A DNA stretch of 64,000 nt from Bacillota bacterium. GTDB lineage: Bacteria; Bacillota; UBA4882; UBA8346. The notes below the pieces were generated by a model that had not been told where the DNA came from, ran no database searches, and saw only the letters and a list, made by a program, of their open reading frames with translations. The stretch lies in contig JAEWZY010000050.1 of NCBI GenBank assembly GCA_023394955.1, positions 1-64,000 on the forward strand. The letters run 5' to 3'. This document shows positions 43,542 through 52,452 of the stretch, piece by piece. Made by a program: the position numbers and the translations under genes. Numbering within the stretch: the first letter of the stretch is position 1; each line of letters opens with the position of its first letter.

Positions 43542-44504
43542 ATGTTAAAAATCAGTCATTCAATTGAAAATTTAAACACCGGCCATACCGAGGTTAAACA
43601 GACGGAGCCATATATAATCTTTACGGTTAATAACGAAGAATTTGGCGTCGAAGCCTCTAAAGTATTGGAACTCGTAAATTATTTAGCGCCTTTAAAAATG
43701 CCTAATAATTATGGCAACGTACAAGGGATGGCTAGTTATCGCGGTAAAATCATCCCCATCATCGATTTGCGGATGATTTTTGGGTTAAATCTTATCCATT
43801 ACGATGACAATGCGGTAACCATCGTGGTTGAATCAAATTGTGCTTTTGGGGTTACCGCCGAGCAGGTTTTGGATTTGGTTTTTATACCCTTAAACTCCAT
43901 TAAGAAAGTAAGCGCCTTTAATTTTGGAGAAAGAACGAAATATTTGAAGAGCGTGGCTAATTTTGGAGAACGTTTAGTGTTATTGCTTGATCTGGAAAAA
44001 CTGGTTGAAACCGAAACGGCTCAGCCAATCCTGAAAGAACCGGACCCGCTTGAATGCTCAACTAAAGTTGAAGCCCTTAGTGGTTATTACGAAACAAAGC
44101 TTGAAAGTTCAAGCGTGCCGGGGAACATTTTAGCTGTAGAACAAGACGCCAATTTAACTAACGGAGAATCCACTGAAAACGGACTGGTTAAAGTTACACG
44201 GGAACTAATCGAAATAGGGTCGATCGAGAAAACCAGCCCGAAGCTTTCTGAGATATCTCAAGTAAGCCAGAGTTCACGTGATGACTATCTAATTGATCCC
44301 AAGGAACTTGAGGATCTTTTGAAGGGGATTCCCCAACTGGGGCAGGAAGAGGAAGCCCGTTTATCGGATGAGGTAATCGAGGATCTTTTAAAGGAATTGG
44401 AAGCCAAATCTCAGTCTGGTTCTAATGGGCCGTTATCCGATGGGGATTTGCCAAATTTAAAAGCAGATCAGTTTAAGGGTCCCAAGGAGAAATGGGATGT
44501 ATAA
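43542..44504 (+). CDS. cheW: CheW adaptor with a long acidic tail
   Basis: 320 residues, about twice a normal CheW. The CheW fold spans about 23-158 (YIIFTVNNEEFGVEASKVLEL, GMASYRGKIIPIIDLRMIF, LLLDLEKLV). A 160-residue low-complexity acidic tail follows. Within it two similar peptides occur, DPKELEDLLKGI (252-263) and LSDEVIEDLLKEL (274-286), resembling the CheY-binding peptides of FliM and CheZ. It couples receptors to CheA; the tail might also tether CheY-P. ATG 43542 follows GGGGAGG. Overlaps cheR by 8 bases. Confidence 0.88.
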   Translation: MLKISHSIENLNTGHTEVKQTEPYIIFTVNNEEFGVEASKVLELVNYLAPLKMPNNYGNVQGMASYRGKIIPIIDLRMIFGLNLIHYDDNAVTIVVESNCAFGVTAEQVLDLVFIPLNSIKKVSAFNFGERTKYLKSVANFGERLVLLLDLEKLVETETAQPILKEPDPLECSTKVEALSGYYETKLESSSVPGNILAVEQDANLTNGESTENGLVKVTRELIEIGSIEKTSPKLSEISQVSQSSRDDYLIDPKELEDLLKGIPQLGQEEEARLSDEVIEDLLKELEAKSQSGSNGPLSDGDLPNLKADQFKGPKEKWDV

Positions 44505-45333
44505 CTATAACCTGACCAGGGAAGCCAGTGACAATGAAGTTGAACAAATCTGCCGTTTAATCAATCAAAGGCTTGGATTTAATTATGACACTCAAAAGAA
44601 GTATTTGGTCCAGTCACGTTTGAATAAAAGGCTTATTGAGCTAAACCTGGATAATTATCAAGCTTACCTCGACCTATTGGCAAAGGACCCGTCCGAATTT
44701 AATAGATTAGTTTCTTTAGTCACTACTAATGTAACTAGTTTTTTCAGGGAATCTTACCAATTTCAGATTTTGCGGCAAGAGTTGCTTCCGGATTTGATCG
44801 CCGGTACCGGTAATCGAAAGGATAAAAAAGTCAGATGTTGGTCGGCCGGATGTTCTTCGGGTGAAGAAGCTTATACCCTTGCTATCGTGATGAATGAAGC
44901 TCTTGGAGAAGGATGGGACCTTCGGGTCCTTGCTTCCGATGTTAGTATTGTCAAGTTGCGGGAAGGAATGGCTGGCGAGTACCACCAAGAAAGGATTGGA
45001 GAAATACCCAAGGAATTGCGGGAAAAATATTTTACGCAGCTGAAAGGGAGACCAAATTATTATAAAGTCAAGCCTAGATTACGTGAACAAATAAACTTCC
45101 AAAAGATAAACTTGGTAGAGCGGATGGATATTCCCGATTCGATCCGATTTGACCTGATTCTGTGTAGAAACGTCTTTATTTATCTGGCCCGGCCGGCCCA
45201 AGAAAGGGTGGTCCAAGGTTTTTATCATTTTCTTAAGAAAGGCGGTTATCTGTTTTTAGGACTCTCGGAATCAATAAACTTTGCGGATCCTAAATGGATA
45301 CCGTATAAGCGAAGTATTTACCGGAAGAAATAA
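44497..45333 (+). CDS. cheR: Chemotaxis protein methyltransferase CheR
   Basis: 278 residues. N-terminal helical domain (about 10-80), then the SAM-binding core: VRCWSAGCSSGEEAYTLAI, VLASDVSIVKLREG, LILCRNVFIYL and GYLFLGLSES. Methylates glutamates on chemoreceptors; opposed by CheB encoded 17 bases downstream. This is the operon copy; the orphan paralogue is at 33781. Confidence 0.94.
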   Translation: MYNYNLTREASDNEVEQICRLINQRLGFNYDTQKKYLVQSRLNKRLIELNLDNYQAYLDLLAKDPSEFNRLVSLVTTNVTSFFRESYQFQILRQELLPDLIAGTGNRKDKKVRCWSAGCSSGEEAYTLAIVMNEALGEGWDLRVLASDVSIVKLREGMAGEYHQERIGEIPKELREKYFTQLKGRPNYYKVKPRLREQINFQKINLVERMDIPDSIRFDLILCRNVFIYLARPAQERVVQGFYHFLKKGGYLFLGLSESINFADPKWIPYKRSIYRKK

Positions 45334-45350
45334 GCAATGGAGAGAAGGCT

Positions 45351-46397
45351 ATGGGTCAAAAGTATCGCGTGTTGGTGATTGACGATTCCGCATTATTTCG
45401 CCAACTTTTATCGGAAATTATTAATTCCAGCCCGGACATGGAAGTAGCCGCGTCGTTGGGAGATCCTGTCGAAGCATTGGAACTATTGAAAACTATCCGG
45501 TTTGATGTGGTAACTTTGGATGTAGTGATGCCCAAGATGGATGGGTTGGAGTTTTTAGAACGTTTAATGGAATTTAAACCAATGCCGGTGGTAATGATTA
45601 GTTCCTGGACTCAAGTGAGCAGCAAGATTGGGATTAAATCTTTAGAATTGGGAGCAGTCGATATTATCGCCAAACCGCAAACCAGCTATAAAGAAGGCAT
45701 TAAGTTTTTAAAGAGTGAAATTATCACTAAATTGCGAACCGCTGTTCATATTAAAGTCGGCGTGGCTTCGAACCAGAATCCGGCGCCCTGTGCCAAGGAA
45801 CCAAACGTTTCTAAAAAAATCGGGCTTTCCCAACGTTTAATAGCGATTGGAGCTTCTACCGGAGGCACTACCGCTATTAGGGAGTTATTTAAAACCTTGG
45901 ATCCGGATTTGCCTGGGATAATAATCATTCAACATATGCCGGCCATGTTTACCGGCGCTTTCGCCCAGTCATTGGACCAGGTGGGACCCGTCCGTGTCAA
46001 AGAAGCCGAGGACGGTGAGGAGCTACCGACAGGAAAAGCATTGGTGGTGCCGGGCGGTAAAAGTTTAGCTGTGGTCAGCCGGGACGGAGGATACTTGGTC
46101 AAAGTGGGGCCGCCGGTTGACGATACATTTTATAACCCGTCAATCGACTATACTTTGAAATCTATCGCCCCTCTCGGGGGCAAAGCGTTGGGGGTGATCC
46201 TTACCGGCATGGGGGATGACGGGGCTAAAGGATTAAAAGCGATGCGAGATCAAGGGGCTTTTACCATTGCTCAGGATAAAGATAGTTCAGTGGTGTATGG
46301 AATGCCCCAAAAAGCGGTTGAATACGGTGGGGCGCTCCAAGTAGTTCCACTTTGTCAAATCTCAGCGGAGATTAATAAATGGGGGCAAGGGGAATAA
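45351..46397 (+). CDS. cheB: Chemotaxis methylesterase/glutamine deamidase CheB
   Basis: 348 residues. N-terminal receiver (VLVIDDSALFRQLL, phospho-Asp in VVTLDVVMPKMDG), linker, then the esterase domain with catalytic Ser in GASTGGTTAI, His in IIQHMP and Asp in GMGDDGAKG. CheB removes receptor methyl groups when phosphorylated by CheA. Last gene of the cheD-A-W-R-B run. The 163 bases that follow hold a separate promoter for cheY. Confidence 0.94.
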   Translation: MGQKYRVLVIDDSALFRQLLSEIINSSPDMEVAASLGDPVEALELLKTIRFDVVTLDVVMPKMDGLEFLERLMEFKPMPVVMISSWTQVSSKIGIKSLELGAVDIIAKPQTSYKEGIKFLKSEIITKLRTAVHIKVGVASNQNPAPCAKEPNVSKKIGLSQRLIAIGASTGGTTAIRELFKTLDPDLPGIIIIQHMPAMFTGAFAQSLDQVGPVRVKEAEDGEELPTGKALVVPGGKSLAVVSRDGGYLVKVGPPVDDTFYNPSIDYTLKSIAPLGGKALGVILTGMGDDGAKGLKAMRDQGAFTIAQDKDSSVVYGMPQKAVEYGGALQVVPLCQISAEINKWGQGE

Positions 46398-46418
46398 GCG
46401 CAAAAATAGAAATTGTAT

Positions 46419-46447
46419 TTGACTTAAGAAACGCGGCGAAGTATCAT
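46419..46447 (+). promoter_or_regulatory. Sigma-A type promoter for cheY
   Basis: TTGACT, 17 bases, TATCAT, between cheB and cheY. It lets cheY be transcribed independently of the rest of the operon. Confidence 0.6.
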
Positions 46448-46560
46448 TATATCAAATCATAATTTAAAATTCCGCAGTTATATGTGAATCAAGAGAAATA
46501 GCAGCAATAACCGCGCGCGTTTGAGAACTCATTGCGGTATATAACAAAAGAGGTGTGCCT

Positions 46561-46917
46561 ATGAAGATCCTGGTGGTTGACGACGCAAACCTGGCGCGAG
46601 CGATGCTTAGGAAGATGCTTGAAGACAACGGCTATAGAGAAGTGTTGGAAGCAGCAAACGGCTTGGAGGCGATCGATCTTTATCAAGAGCACCATCCCGC
46701 CCTAGTAACCATGGATATTACCATGCCTGAAATGGATGGAATAACCGCTATTAAAAAAATTATGGAAATTGACGCCAATGCCAATATCATTGTTTGCAGC
46801 GCATTGGGCCAAAAAGAAATAGTGATGGAGGCCATATCGGCCGGGGCCAAACATTTTTTGGTGAAGCCCTTTGAACCGGATAAAGTAGTGAAAATAATCA
46901 AGGCGTTACTAAGTTAG
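46561..46917 (+). CDS. cheY: Single-domain response regulator CheY
   Basis: 118 residues, receiver domain only. VVDDANLAR (acidic pair), phospho-Asp in LVTMDITMPEMDG, Ser in IVCSALGQ and Lys in FLVKPFEPDK. It carries the signal from CheA to the flagellar switch, or here perhaps also to the CheW tail. ATG 46561 follows AGAGGTG. No flagellar genes are in the window. Confidence 0.9.
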   Translation: MKILVVDDANLARAMLRKMLEDNGYREVLEAANGLEAIDLYQEHHPALVTMDITMPEMDGITAIKKIMEIDANANIIVCSALGQKEIVMEAISAGAKHFLVKPFEPDKVVKIIKALLS

Positions 46918-47145
46918 TAGCTTATATTTTGAATTAACCGTTAATTGACTATTTCAAATCAAATTATTGAATCGCTTTTTGAATAATCGTTGCTGAGTCC
47001 GATTCATTCAGGGCGATTTTTTGTTGTCGGCCTAACATTTAATCCGGGCAGGATAAGTTTTAGAAAAACTCGAATATAGAAAAGGATTTGAAATGTAAAA
47101 TATGATGGAACCACTTTTAAGATTGAATTGAACGAGGTGTTTAGA

Positions 47146-47946
47146 GTGTCCGGTTCAGCTGCAATCGGGGTTTTTGACTCCGGCGTCGGAGGCATTTCAA
47201 TATTAAAAGAGATCAGGAGACTCCTTCCCGGTGAGAATTTGCTATATTTGGCGGATTCGGCCCATTGTCCCTACGGGACCAAGCCTGTTCCCGAAATACG
47301 CGCCCGGAGCTTGGCGGTGACCGCTTTTTTGGTTGAGTCGGGAGTAAAAGCGGTTGTAGTAGCCTGTAATTCGGCTTCAGTAGCAGGATTGGATCAGGTG
47401 AGAGAAGCATACCCTCAAATTCCCATTGTTGGTGTGGAACCGGCGCTAAAACCCGCCCACGGTCTGACCCGCAATGGAAGGATCGGGGTTTTGGCAACCA
47501 GCTTGACCTTGAAAGGGGATCGTTTTTCGGTCTTAGTTGAAAGGTTCGGCGCAGATGTTCAAGTATACACCCAACCAGCCCCCGGACTTGTCGAACTGGT
47601 GGAGAACGGAGAATTGGATACTCCGGTAGTTGAAGAGCTTTTACACCAATATCTCGATCCTTTATTGAAAAAACAAATTGACACTTTAGTCTTGGGTTGT
47701 ACCCATTACCCTTTTTTATGGGGGACAATCCAAAAAATTTGCGGCCCTAATGTGACAGTGATTGATACCGGTTTGGCCGTTGCCAAACAAACCGTTCGTG
47801 TTTTAGGACAATACCGGATTCTTAATCCTGAGATTAGCGGGGGAAAGGAAGCTTTTTATACTAGCGGCGACCCGGCGGCGGTTAAAGAAGTCATAGTTAA
47901 GCTATGGCCTTATGGCGCAGCTGAAGTCTTAAAATCATTCATTTAA
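47146..47946 (+). CDS. murI: Glutamate racemase
   Basis: 266 residues. Makes D-glutamate for peptidoglycan. The two catalytic Cys lie in VVACNSASVAG and VLGCTHYPFLW. The N-terminus is GVFDSGVGGISIL and DSAHCPYG follows. The acid/base pair is the normal Cys/Cys. GTG 47146 is chosen because GAGGTG lies seven bases upstream; the frame extends to TTG 47128. Monocistronic between cheY and apbE. Confidence 0.93.
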   Translation: MSGSAAIGVFDSGVGGISILKEIRRLLPGENLLYLADSAHCPYGTKPVPEIRARSLAVTAFLVESGVKAVVVACNSASVAGLDQVREAYPQIPIVGVEPALKPAHGLTRNGRIGVLATSLTLKGDRFSVLVERFGADVQVYTQPAPGLVELVENGELDTPVVEELLHQYLDPLLKKQIDTLVLGCTHYPFLWGTIQKICGPNVTVIDTGLAVAKQTVRVLGQYRILNPEISGGKEAFYTSGDPAAVKEVIVKLWPYGAAEVLKSFI

Positions 47947-48146
47947 AATATTAGGAAACAGGCGGAGATTAAGAAATGAAATTCACCGATTTTTAAAAGT
48001 ACCCGTAAAAATGGCAGATATGTTGGTAAGGAGCTCCCTGTATTACTTCTAATAATGGGTGGTTAAGACACGAGAATACCCTTTGCCAAAATTAGCAATC
48101 TAATCCAACGGCGAAGCCGGACAATTTTTAATTCCCTTGATATCTA

Positions 48147-49154
48147 TCAATCTTTTTTAAAGGTTGTTTCGTTTAAATTGATTAGTTTTTCGACGTGGTC
48201 CAAGATAATCGCCGCATACTTAGGGTTGGCTGTAACAAAGGCTTTTATCTCCGGGATTGGCAACACAAAAAAAGCGGTTGAAAGCAGATCGGCTTCCATC
48301 GCCGTTGGGGCGGTAACAGTAACTAAGATCTTATCCCGCGCCGGATAACCGGTGCGGGGATCGATTAGATGAGAATAGCGTTCGCTATTATGGATTAAAA
48401 AGTTCTGATTATCAGCTGAAGTGGCTAGGGCCCGATCTTCGGGGAGGCTAAGGGCCCCCAATAAATCACCGGTCTGACGAGGATGTCCGATTCCTAACCG
48501 CCATGGCCCCCCACCGGCTCGTTTTCCAATGGCGCGAATGCTGCTACTCCCTCCATTGATTAATGCCGAATCTATCCCGGACTTTTGTAAGCTTAAGAAG
48601 GCCCGATCGACTGCATAACCTTTGGCGATCCCCCCCAAGTCCAGTTTCATCCCTTTAACAGGTAAAAATACGGTCTGCCGCTTAACATCGAGAACTACCC
48701 GTTTGAATCCGACTAGTGGTAAAACCCGGCTGATCTCATTGGAGGCTGGTAGTCCGGGAGTTCCTTCCGGATTGAAACCCCAAAGATCAACGACAGGGGC
48801 GACTGTCGGATCGAATGCCCCTAATAAATTAGGATAACTTTCAGCCACTTTTTTTAGAATTGTAAACAATTCGGGTGCGACCTTAACCGGCCCGATTCCG
48901 GCGGCCCGATTCACTTTTACCAGTTCGGAATCGTTTTGATTGGAAATAATTGATTCAATTCGTTTAATCTCTTGGAAAGCTTCTTCAATAGCTTGAACGG
49001 GATTTGGCCCGGTCGCGGTTATTTCAAAGACAGTCCCCATGGCAAATAGAGATTTAGTGGCCGTTACTTCGTGGGGTCGCCAAAACTGGAAACCGATGAT
49101 TAGTATGGCGATAATTACGATAATCAAGAGTATTATTAATATCCTCTTCATCAA
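48147..49154 (-). CDS. apbE: FAD:protein FMN transferase (ApbE family)
   Basis: 335 residues. Membrane anchor (ILIILLIIVIIAILIIGF, about 5-22), then the ApbE fold: FAMGTVFEITATG, DLWGFNPEGTP, LDLGGIAKGYAVDRA, ALINGGSSSIRAIG and SHLIDPRTGYPA. It attaches FMN to Thr residues of exported or membrane flavoproteins such as Rnf/Nqr subunits. None of these targets is in the window. ATG 49154 or 49151; no upstream partner. Confidence 0.92.
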   Translation of the reverse strand: MMKRILIILLIIVIIAILIIGFQFWRPHEVTATKSLFAMGTVFEITATGPNPVQAIEEAFQEIKRIESIISNQNDSELVKVNRAAGIGPVKVAPELFTILKKVAESYPNLLGAFDPTVAPVVDLWGFNPEGTPGLPASNEISRVLPLVGFKRVVLDVKRQTVFLPVKGMKLDLGGIAKGYAVDRAFLSLQKSGIDSALINGGSSSIRAIGKRAGGGPWRLGIGHPRQTGDLLGALSLPEDRALATSADNQNFLIHNSERYSHLIDPRTGYPARDKILVTVTAPTAMEADLLSTAFFVLPIPEIKAFVTANPKYAAIILDHVEKLINLNETTFKKD

Positions 49155-49463
49155 TGCCTTCCTTCACTTCTGTCTTCTTTTGACTCCCGTCTTCTGTATT
49201 ATTCAGTTTATTATAATTATAATTTCATCAAATTTAAAGGGATATATTTGTTGAAAAAGATGATATTTGATTTTAGATCCAAGATAAAGGAATAACACCA
49301 CAAGGTGTTCTTAAGCTTGTAATAAATTAAGCCGAAAATATTCATACATTAACAATTATATTGTAGCTGAATTGTTAACAGTAATCTAAGATTCTTGCCA
49401 TTTAGTTTCGGTTTTTTGATAATTGAGTTAGAATAATTGTAAATAATAAACAGGAGAATATCG
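49155..49463. other. Intergenic region upstream of the sugar-acid cluster
   Basis: AT-rich region with a short AACACC/GGTGTT hairpin (49294-49309) and the inverted repeat at 49349-49378. No convincing -35/-10 pair and no gene. Confidence 0.4.
49349..49378. promoter_or_regulatory. Inverted repeat, possible operator before the dehydratase gene
   Basis: TTAACAATT, 12 bases, AATTGTTAA, a perfect 9-bp dyad about 85 bases upstream of the dehydratase. It does not match the classic LacI operator core (CG centre), so the cognate regulator is uncertain. Confidence 0.4.
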
Positions 49464-51203
49464 ATGAATAACAACTGGCAGAGTAGTCTTTCCCGGACCC
49501 AAAAAGTCAGGAACCGCTGGCGGCAGTTTGACGCCTTAAGGCTGGGAATGGACTGGACCGAAGAGGATTTAACCAAGTTTCAAGTTTTTATCGATGACGT
49601 TTATGGAGACAGTCATCCCGGCAGTGTTCATTTGGGAGATGTGAGCGAGTCGGCCGGAATGGGAGTGATGGAGTCGGGGGGTAAAGCGGCTCACTTTCAT
49701 GTGACCGATCTTTGCGACGGCTGGGCCCAGGGACATACCGGAATGAATTATATTCTGGCTTCCCGGGAAGTTATCGCCGACATGGTGGAATTGCATGGTT
49801 CGGTGATTCCTTGGGACGGAGCGATCATGGTCTCTAGCTGTGATAAATCAATTCCAGCTCATTTGATGGCTATGGCTAGGCTGAATATTCCGTCGATTCA
49901 CATACCGGGGGGAACTATGGGGTCCGGACCGGATCTATCAACCATTGCCTATGGCGGGGACATTTCTTTACGAGAGCATCAAAAAAAAGTAACGATCCAG
50001 GAAATCAGGGAATTTTGTTTGACTTCCGCTCCGACTTGTGGCGCTTGCCCTTTCATGGGAACCGCCGGCACGATGCAGTGTATTTCCGAGGCATTAGGCC
50101 TGGCGTTGCCGGGTTCGGCATTGATACCCTCCTTCTACCAGGAATTATATAGAAAAGCCCGGCAGGCGGGGAAGGCCATCATTAACTTGATCCAACGTCG
50201 GATTAAGGTTAGTGAGATCTTGACCCCGGCTGCTTTCGAAAACGCCATCAAAGTACATGCCGCCATTGGCGGCTCGACTAATGCGATTATACATTTACCG
50301 GCAATTGCCCATGAAGCTGGTTGTGAATTTCCACTTGAATTATTTAATAAAGCCAATCAAGAGATACCTTATCTGACCAATCTGCAACCCAGCGGGGAAT
50401 TTCCCACCCAATTTTTCTGGTATGCCGGCGGAATCCCCATGATTCAATGGCTGATTCGGGACTATTTAGATTTATCCGTAATGACGGTGACCGGAAAAAC
50501 TTTAGGTGAGAATCTGGAAGATTTGATGAATGACAACTATTTTGAACGGGTACAGTCATATCTAGCTAATCACAGGATTTTAGCTTCAGATATCATTCGT
50601 ACCCCGGAGAAAGCCACCAAAAAAGGTTCGATTGCCATTTTAAACGGTAGTTTAGCCCCGGACTGCGCTGTGATTAAATATGCGGCGGTCCCCAACGAAA
50701 AATTGGTCAAAAAAGGCCCGGTAACTGTCTTTGAATCGGAAGATCTAGCATATCAAGCTATTGTCGATAACAAAATAAAACCCGATGCGATAATGATCAT
50801 TCGCAATGAAGGCCCGCGTGGTTCGGGTATGCCCGAGATGTTTATGACAACTGAAGCTTTATCAAGTATTCCGGAATTGTCGGCTTCGGTGACATTGATT
50901 ACTGACGGGCGTTATTCCGGGGCGACCCGCGGCATCTGTATCGGTCACGTCGCTCCGGAGGCTGCCTTAGGAGGTCCGATTGGACTGATCGAAACCGGAG
51001 ATCTAGTGTTGGTGGATATTCCCGGCCGAAAATTGGATGTCATCGGATTTGACGGCCAGGAGACTTCTCCGGAGGAAGTGGTCAGAATACTGAAGGAGCG
51101 TCGTTCCAAATGGCAACCGCCGGTTCCCGATGCTAAACACGGTATATTACGCCGTTATTTTGAAAAAGCAGCTCCGGTAAATCGCGGCGCCTATATGGAG
51201 TGA
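49464..51203 (+). CDS. IlvD/Edd family dehydratase, probably for a sugar acid
   Basis: 579 residues. Fe-S dehydratase family with HLGDVSESAGMGVMESGG, Cys ligands in MVSSCDKS and APTCGACPFMGTAGTMQC, IHAAIGGSTNAI-type (KVHAAIGGSTNAIIHL), and GRYSGATRGICIGHVAPEA. Family members dehydrate dihydroxy-acids (IlvD) or sugar acids such as arabonate, xylonate and gluconate. Proximity to a LacI regulator, a TctABC transporter and a Gfo/Idh dehydrogenase favours a sugar-acid substrate (inference). ATG 49464 follows AGGAG. Confidence 0.85.
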   Translation: MNNNWQSSLSRTQKVRNRWRQFDALRLGMDWTEEDLTKFQVFIDDVYGDSHPGSVHLGDVSESAGMGVMESGGKAAHFHVTDLCDGWAQGHTGMNYILASREVIADMVELHGSVIPWDGAIMVSSCDKSIPAHLMAMARLNIPSIHIPGGTMGSGPDLSTIAYGGDISLREHQKKVTIQEIREFCLTSAPTCGACPFMGTAGTMQCISEALGLALPGSALIPSFYQELYRKARQAGKAIINLIQRRIKVSEILTPAAFENAIKVHAAIGGSTNAIIHLPAIAHEAGCEFPLELFNKANQEIPYLTNLQPSGEFPTQFFWYAGGIPMIQWLIRDYLDLSVMTVTGKTLGENLEDLMNDNYFERVQSYLANHRILASDIIRTPEKATKKGSIAILNGSLAPDCAVIKYAAVPNEKLVKKGPVTVFESEDLAYQAIVDNKIKPDAIMIIRNEGPRGSGMPEMFMTTEALSSIPELSASVTLITDGRYSGATRGICIGHVAPEAALGGPIGLIETGDLVLVDIPGRKLDVIGFDGQETSPEEVVRILKERRSKWQPPVPDAKHGILRRYFEKAAPVNRGAYME

Positions 51204-51230
51204 CCTAATTCTTGGAAGTGTGATTTACTA

Positions 51231-51259
51231 TTGCAACTCAGTTAAAAAAATGTTAAGAT
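51231..51259 (+). promoter_or_regulatory. Sigma-A type promoter for the LacI regulator
   Basis: TTGCAA, 17 bases, TAAGAT. An ATCGAT palindrome lies about 30 bases downstream and might be part of an operator. Confidence 0.5.
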
Positions 51260-51323
51260 AGGGTTAGAAAAACGTATTTTTATATTATTCATCGATAAGT
51301 CTAACCATAGAAGGAGTTTGTCG

Positions 51324-52343
51324 ATGGAACGGGTCAAAAAAAGAGCGACTATCCGCGATATCGCCAAATTAGCCCAGACATCGGTAGCTACGGTTTCATG
51401 GGTCTTAAACGGTGATTCCCGGAAATATGTCAGTGATGAGTTAAAGGAACGCGTATTAGAAGCGGCTAAAACCCTTAACTACCATCCCAATTTGTTAGCA
51501 CAGCGTTTAAAGGGGAAATCCCGTAAATTGTTGGCGATTATTGTACCCCAATTTGAAAACTTTTTCTTTAACCGAATCGTCATCGGGGCTGAAAAGCATG
51601 CAAACACCCACAATTACAAGCTCTTAATTTGCAGCACTGATGATAATCCCCAAAAGGAGTTCGAACTAGTCAACCAACTAATCGCCAATTGGGTAGATGG
51701 TTTTATGATCGCTCCAACTTTAAATGGGATAAATTCACTTACCGCAATCACCCAGTCGGGTATTCCTTTGGTCTTATTGGATCGATTAATTTCCGAGAAT
51801 GTTGATTATGTGGCCACCGATAATTATGCCGCAGCCTATACCGGAGCAAAATATCTATTTGAACAAGGCCATCGCCACATTGCTTACATTGGTTGGGATA
51901 TCGATTTAAATACCATCGTTGATCGGAACAAAGCCTTTTTTAAGGCGGCCGAAGAACATGGGATTACCAGGGAAGACATTATTTTTCGAAGAGCCCCCCG
52001 TACCTCTGAGGCAGGGTATAATACCGCCAACGAAATTTTAGACGAACATCGGCCCACTGCCTTTTTCGTTGATCAAAACAATATTGCCGAAGGTGTAGTC
52101 CAAGCGTTACGCAAGCGAAAAATCAATATTCCCAAAGATATATCAGTATTATTATATGGTGACCCCAGTTGGGCCCAGCTTAATATTCCCGAGTTTACTT
52201 GCGTCGCCTTACCGGACATTGAAATTGGGACGGAAGGCGCCCGTATCTTAATTGATAAAGTGGAAGGCCGGAGTTCTAACATTCAGACCATTTTATTAGG
52301 GGGCAATTTAGTAGAGCGTGGTTCCATCAAAAAATTAATATAG
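51324..52343 (+). CDS. LacI/GalR family transcriptional regulator
   Basis: 339 residues. N-terminal helix-turn-helix (ATIRDIAKLAQTSVATVSWVL), hinge (NYHPNLLAQRLKGKSRK), and the sugar-binding periplasmic-protein-like core (LAIIVPQFENFFFNRIVIGAE, PLVLLDRLIS, RHIAYIGWD). ATG 51324 follows AAGGAG. It very likely controls the flanking dehydratase and TctABC genes in response to a sugar-acid derivative (inference from position). Confidence 0.9.
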   Translation: MERVKKRATIRDIAKLAQTSVATVSWVLNGDSRKYVSDELKERVLEAAKTLNYHPNLLAQRLKGKSRKLLAIIVPQFENFFFNRIVIGAEKHANTHNYKLLICSTDDNPQKEFELVNQLIANWVDGFMIAPTLNGINSLTAITQSGIPLVLLDRLISENVDYVATDNYAAAYTGAKYLFEQGHRHIAYIGWDIDLNTIVDRNKAFFKAAEEHGITREDIIFRRAPRTSEAGYNTANEILDEHRPTAFFVDQNNIAEGVVQALRKRKINIPKDISVLLYGDPSWAQLNIPEFTCVALPDIEIGTEGARILIDKVEGRSSNIQTILLGGNLVERGSIKKLI

Positions 52344-52452
52344 TAGAGACTAATGTCTTTACATATAGGTCAGAAAAGAAGGAGGTGAAAAAACCTAAGT
52401 TTTGGAGCATCAGGCTTTTTGTTTGTCAACACTATTCTAGGGAGGGAACCGA

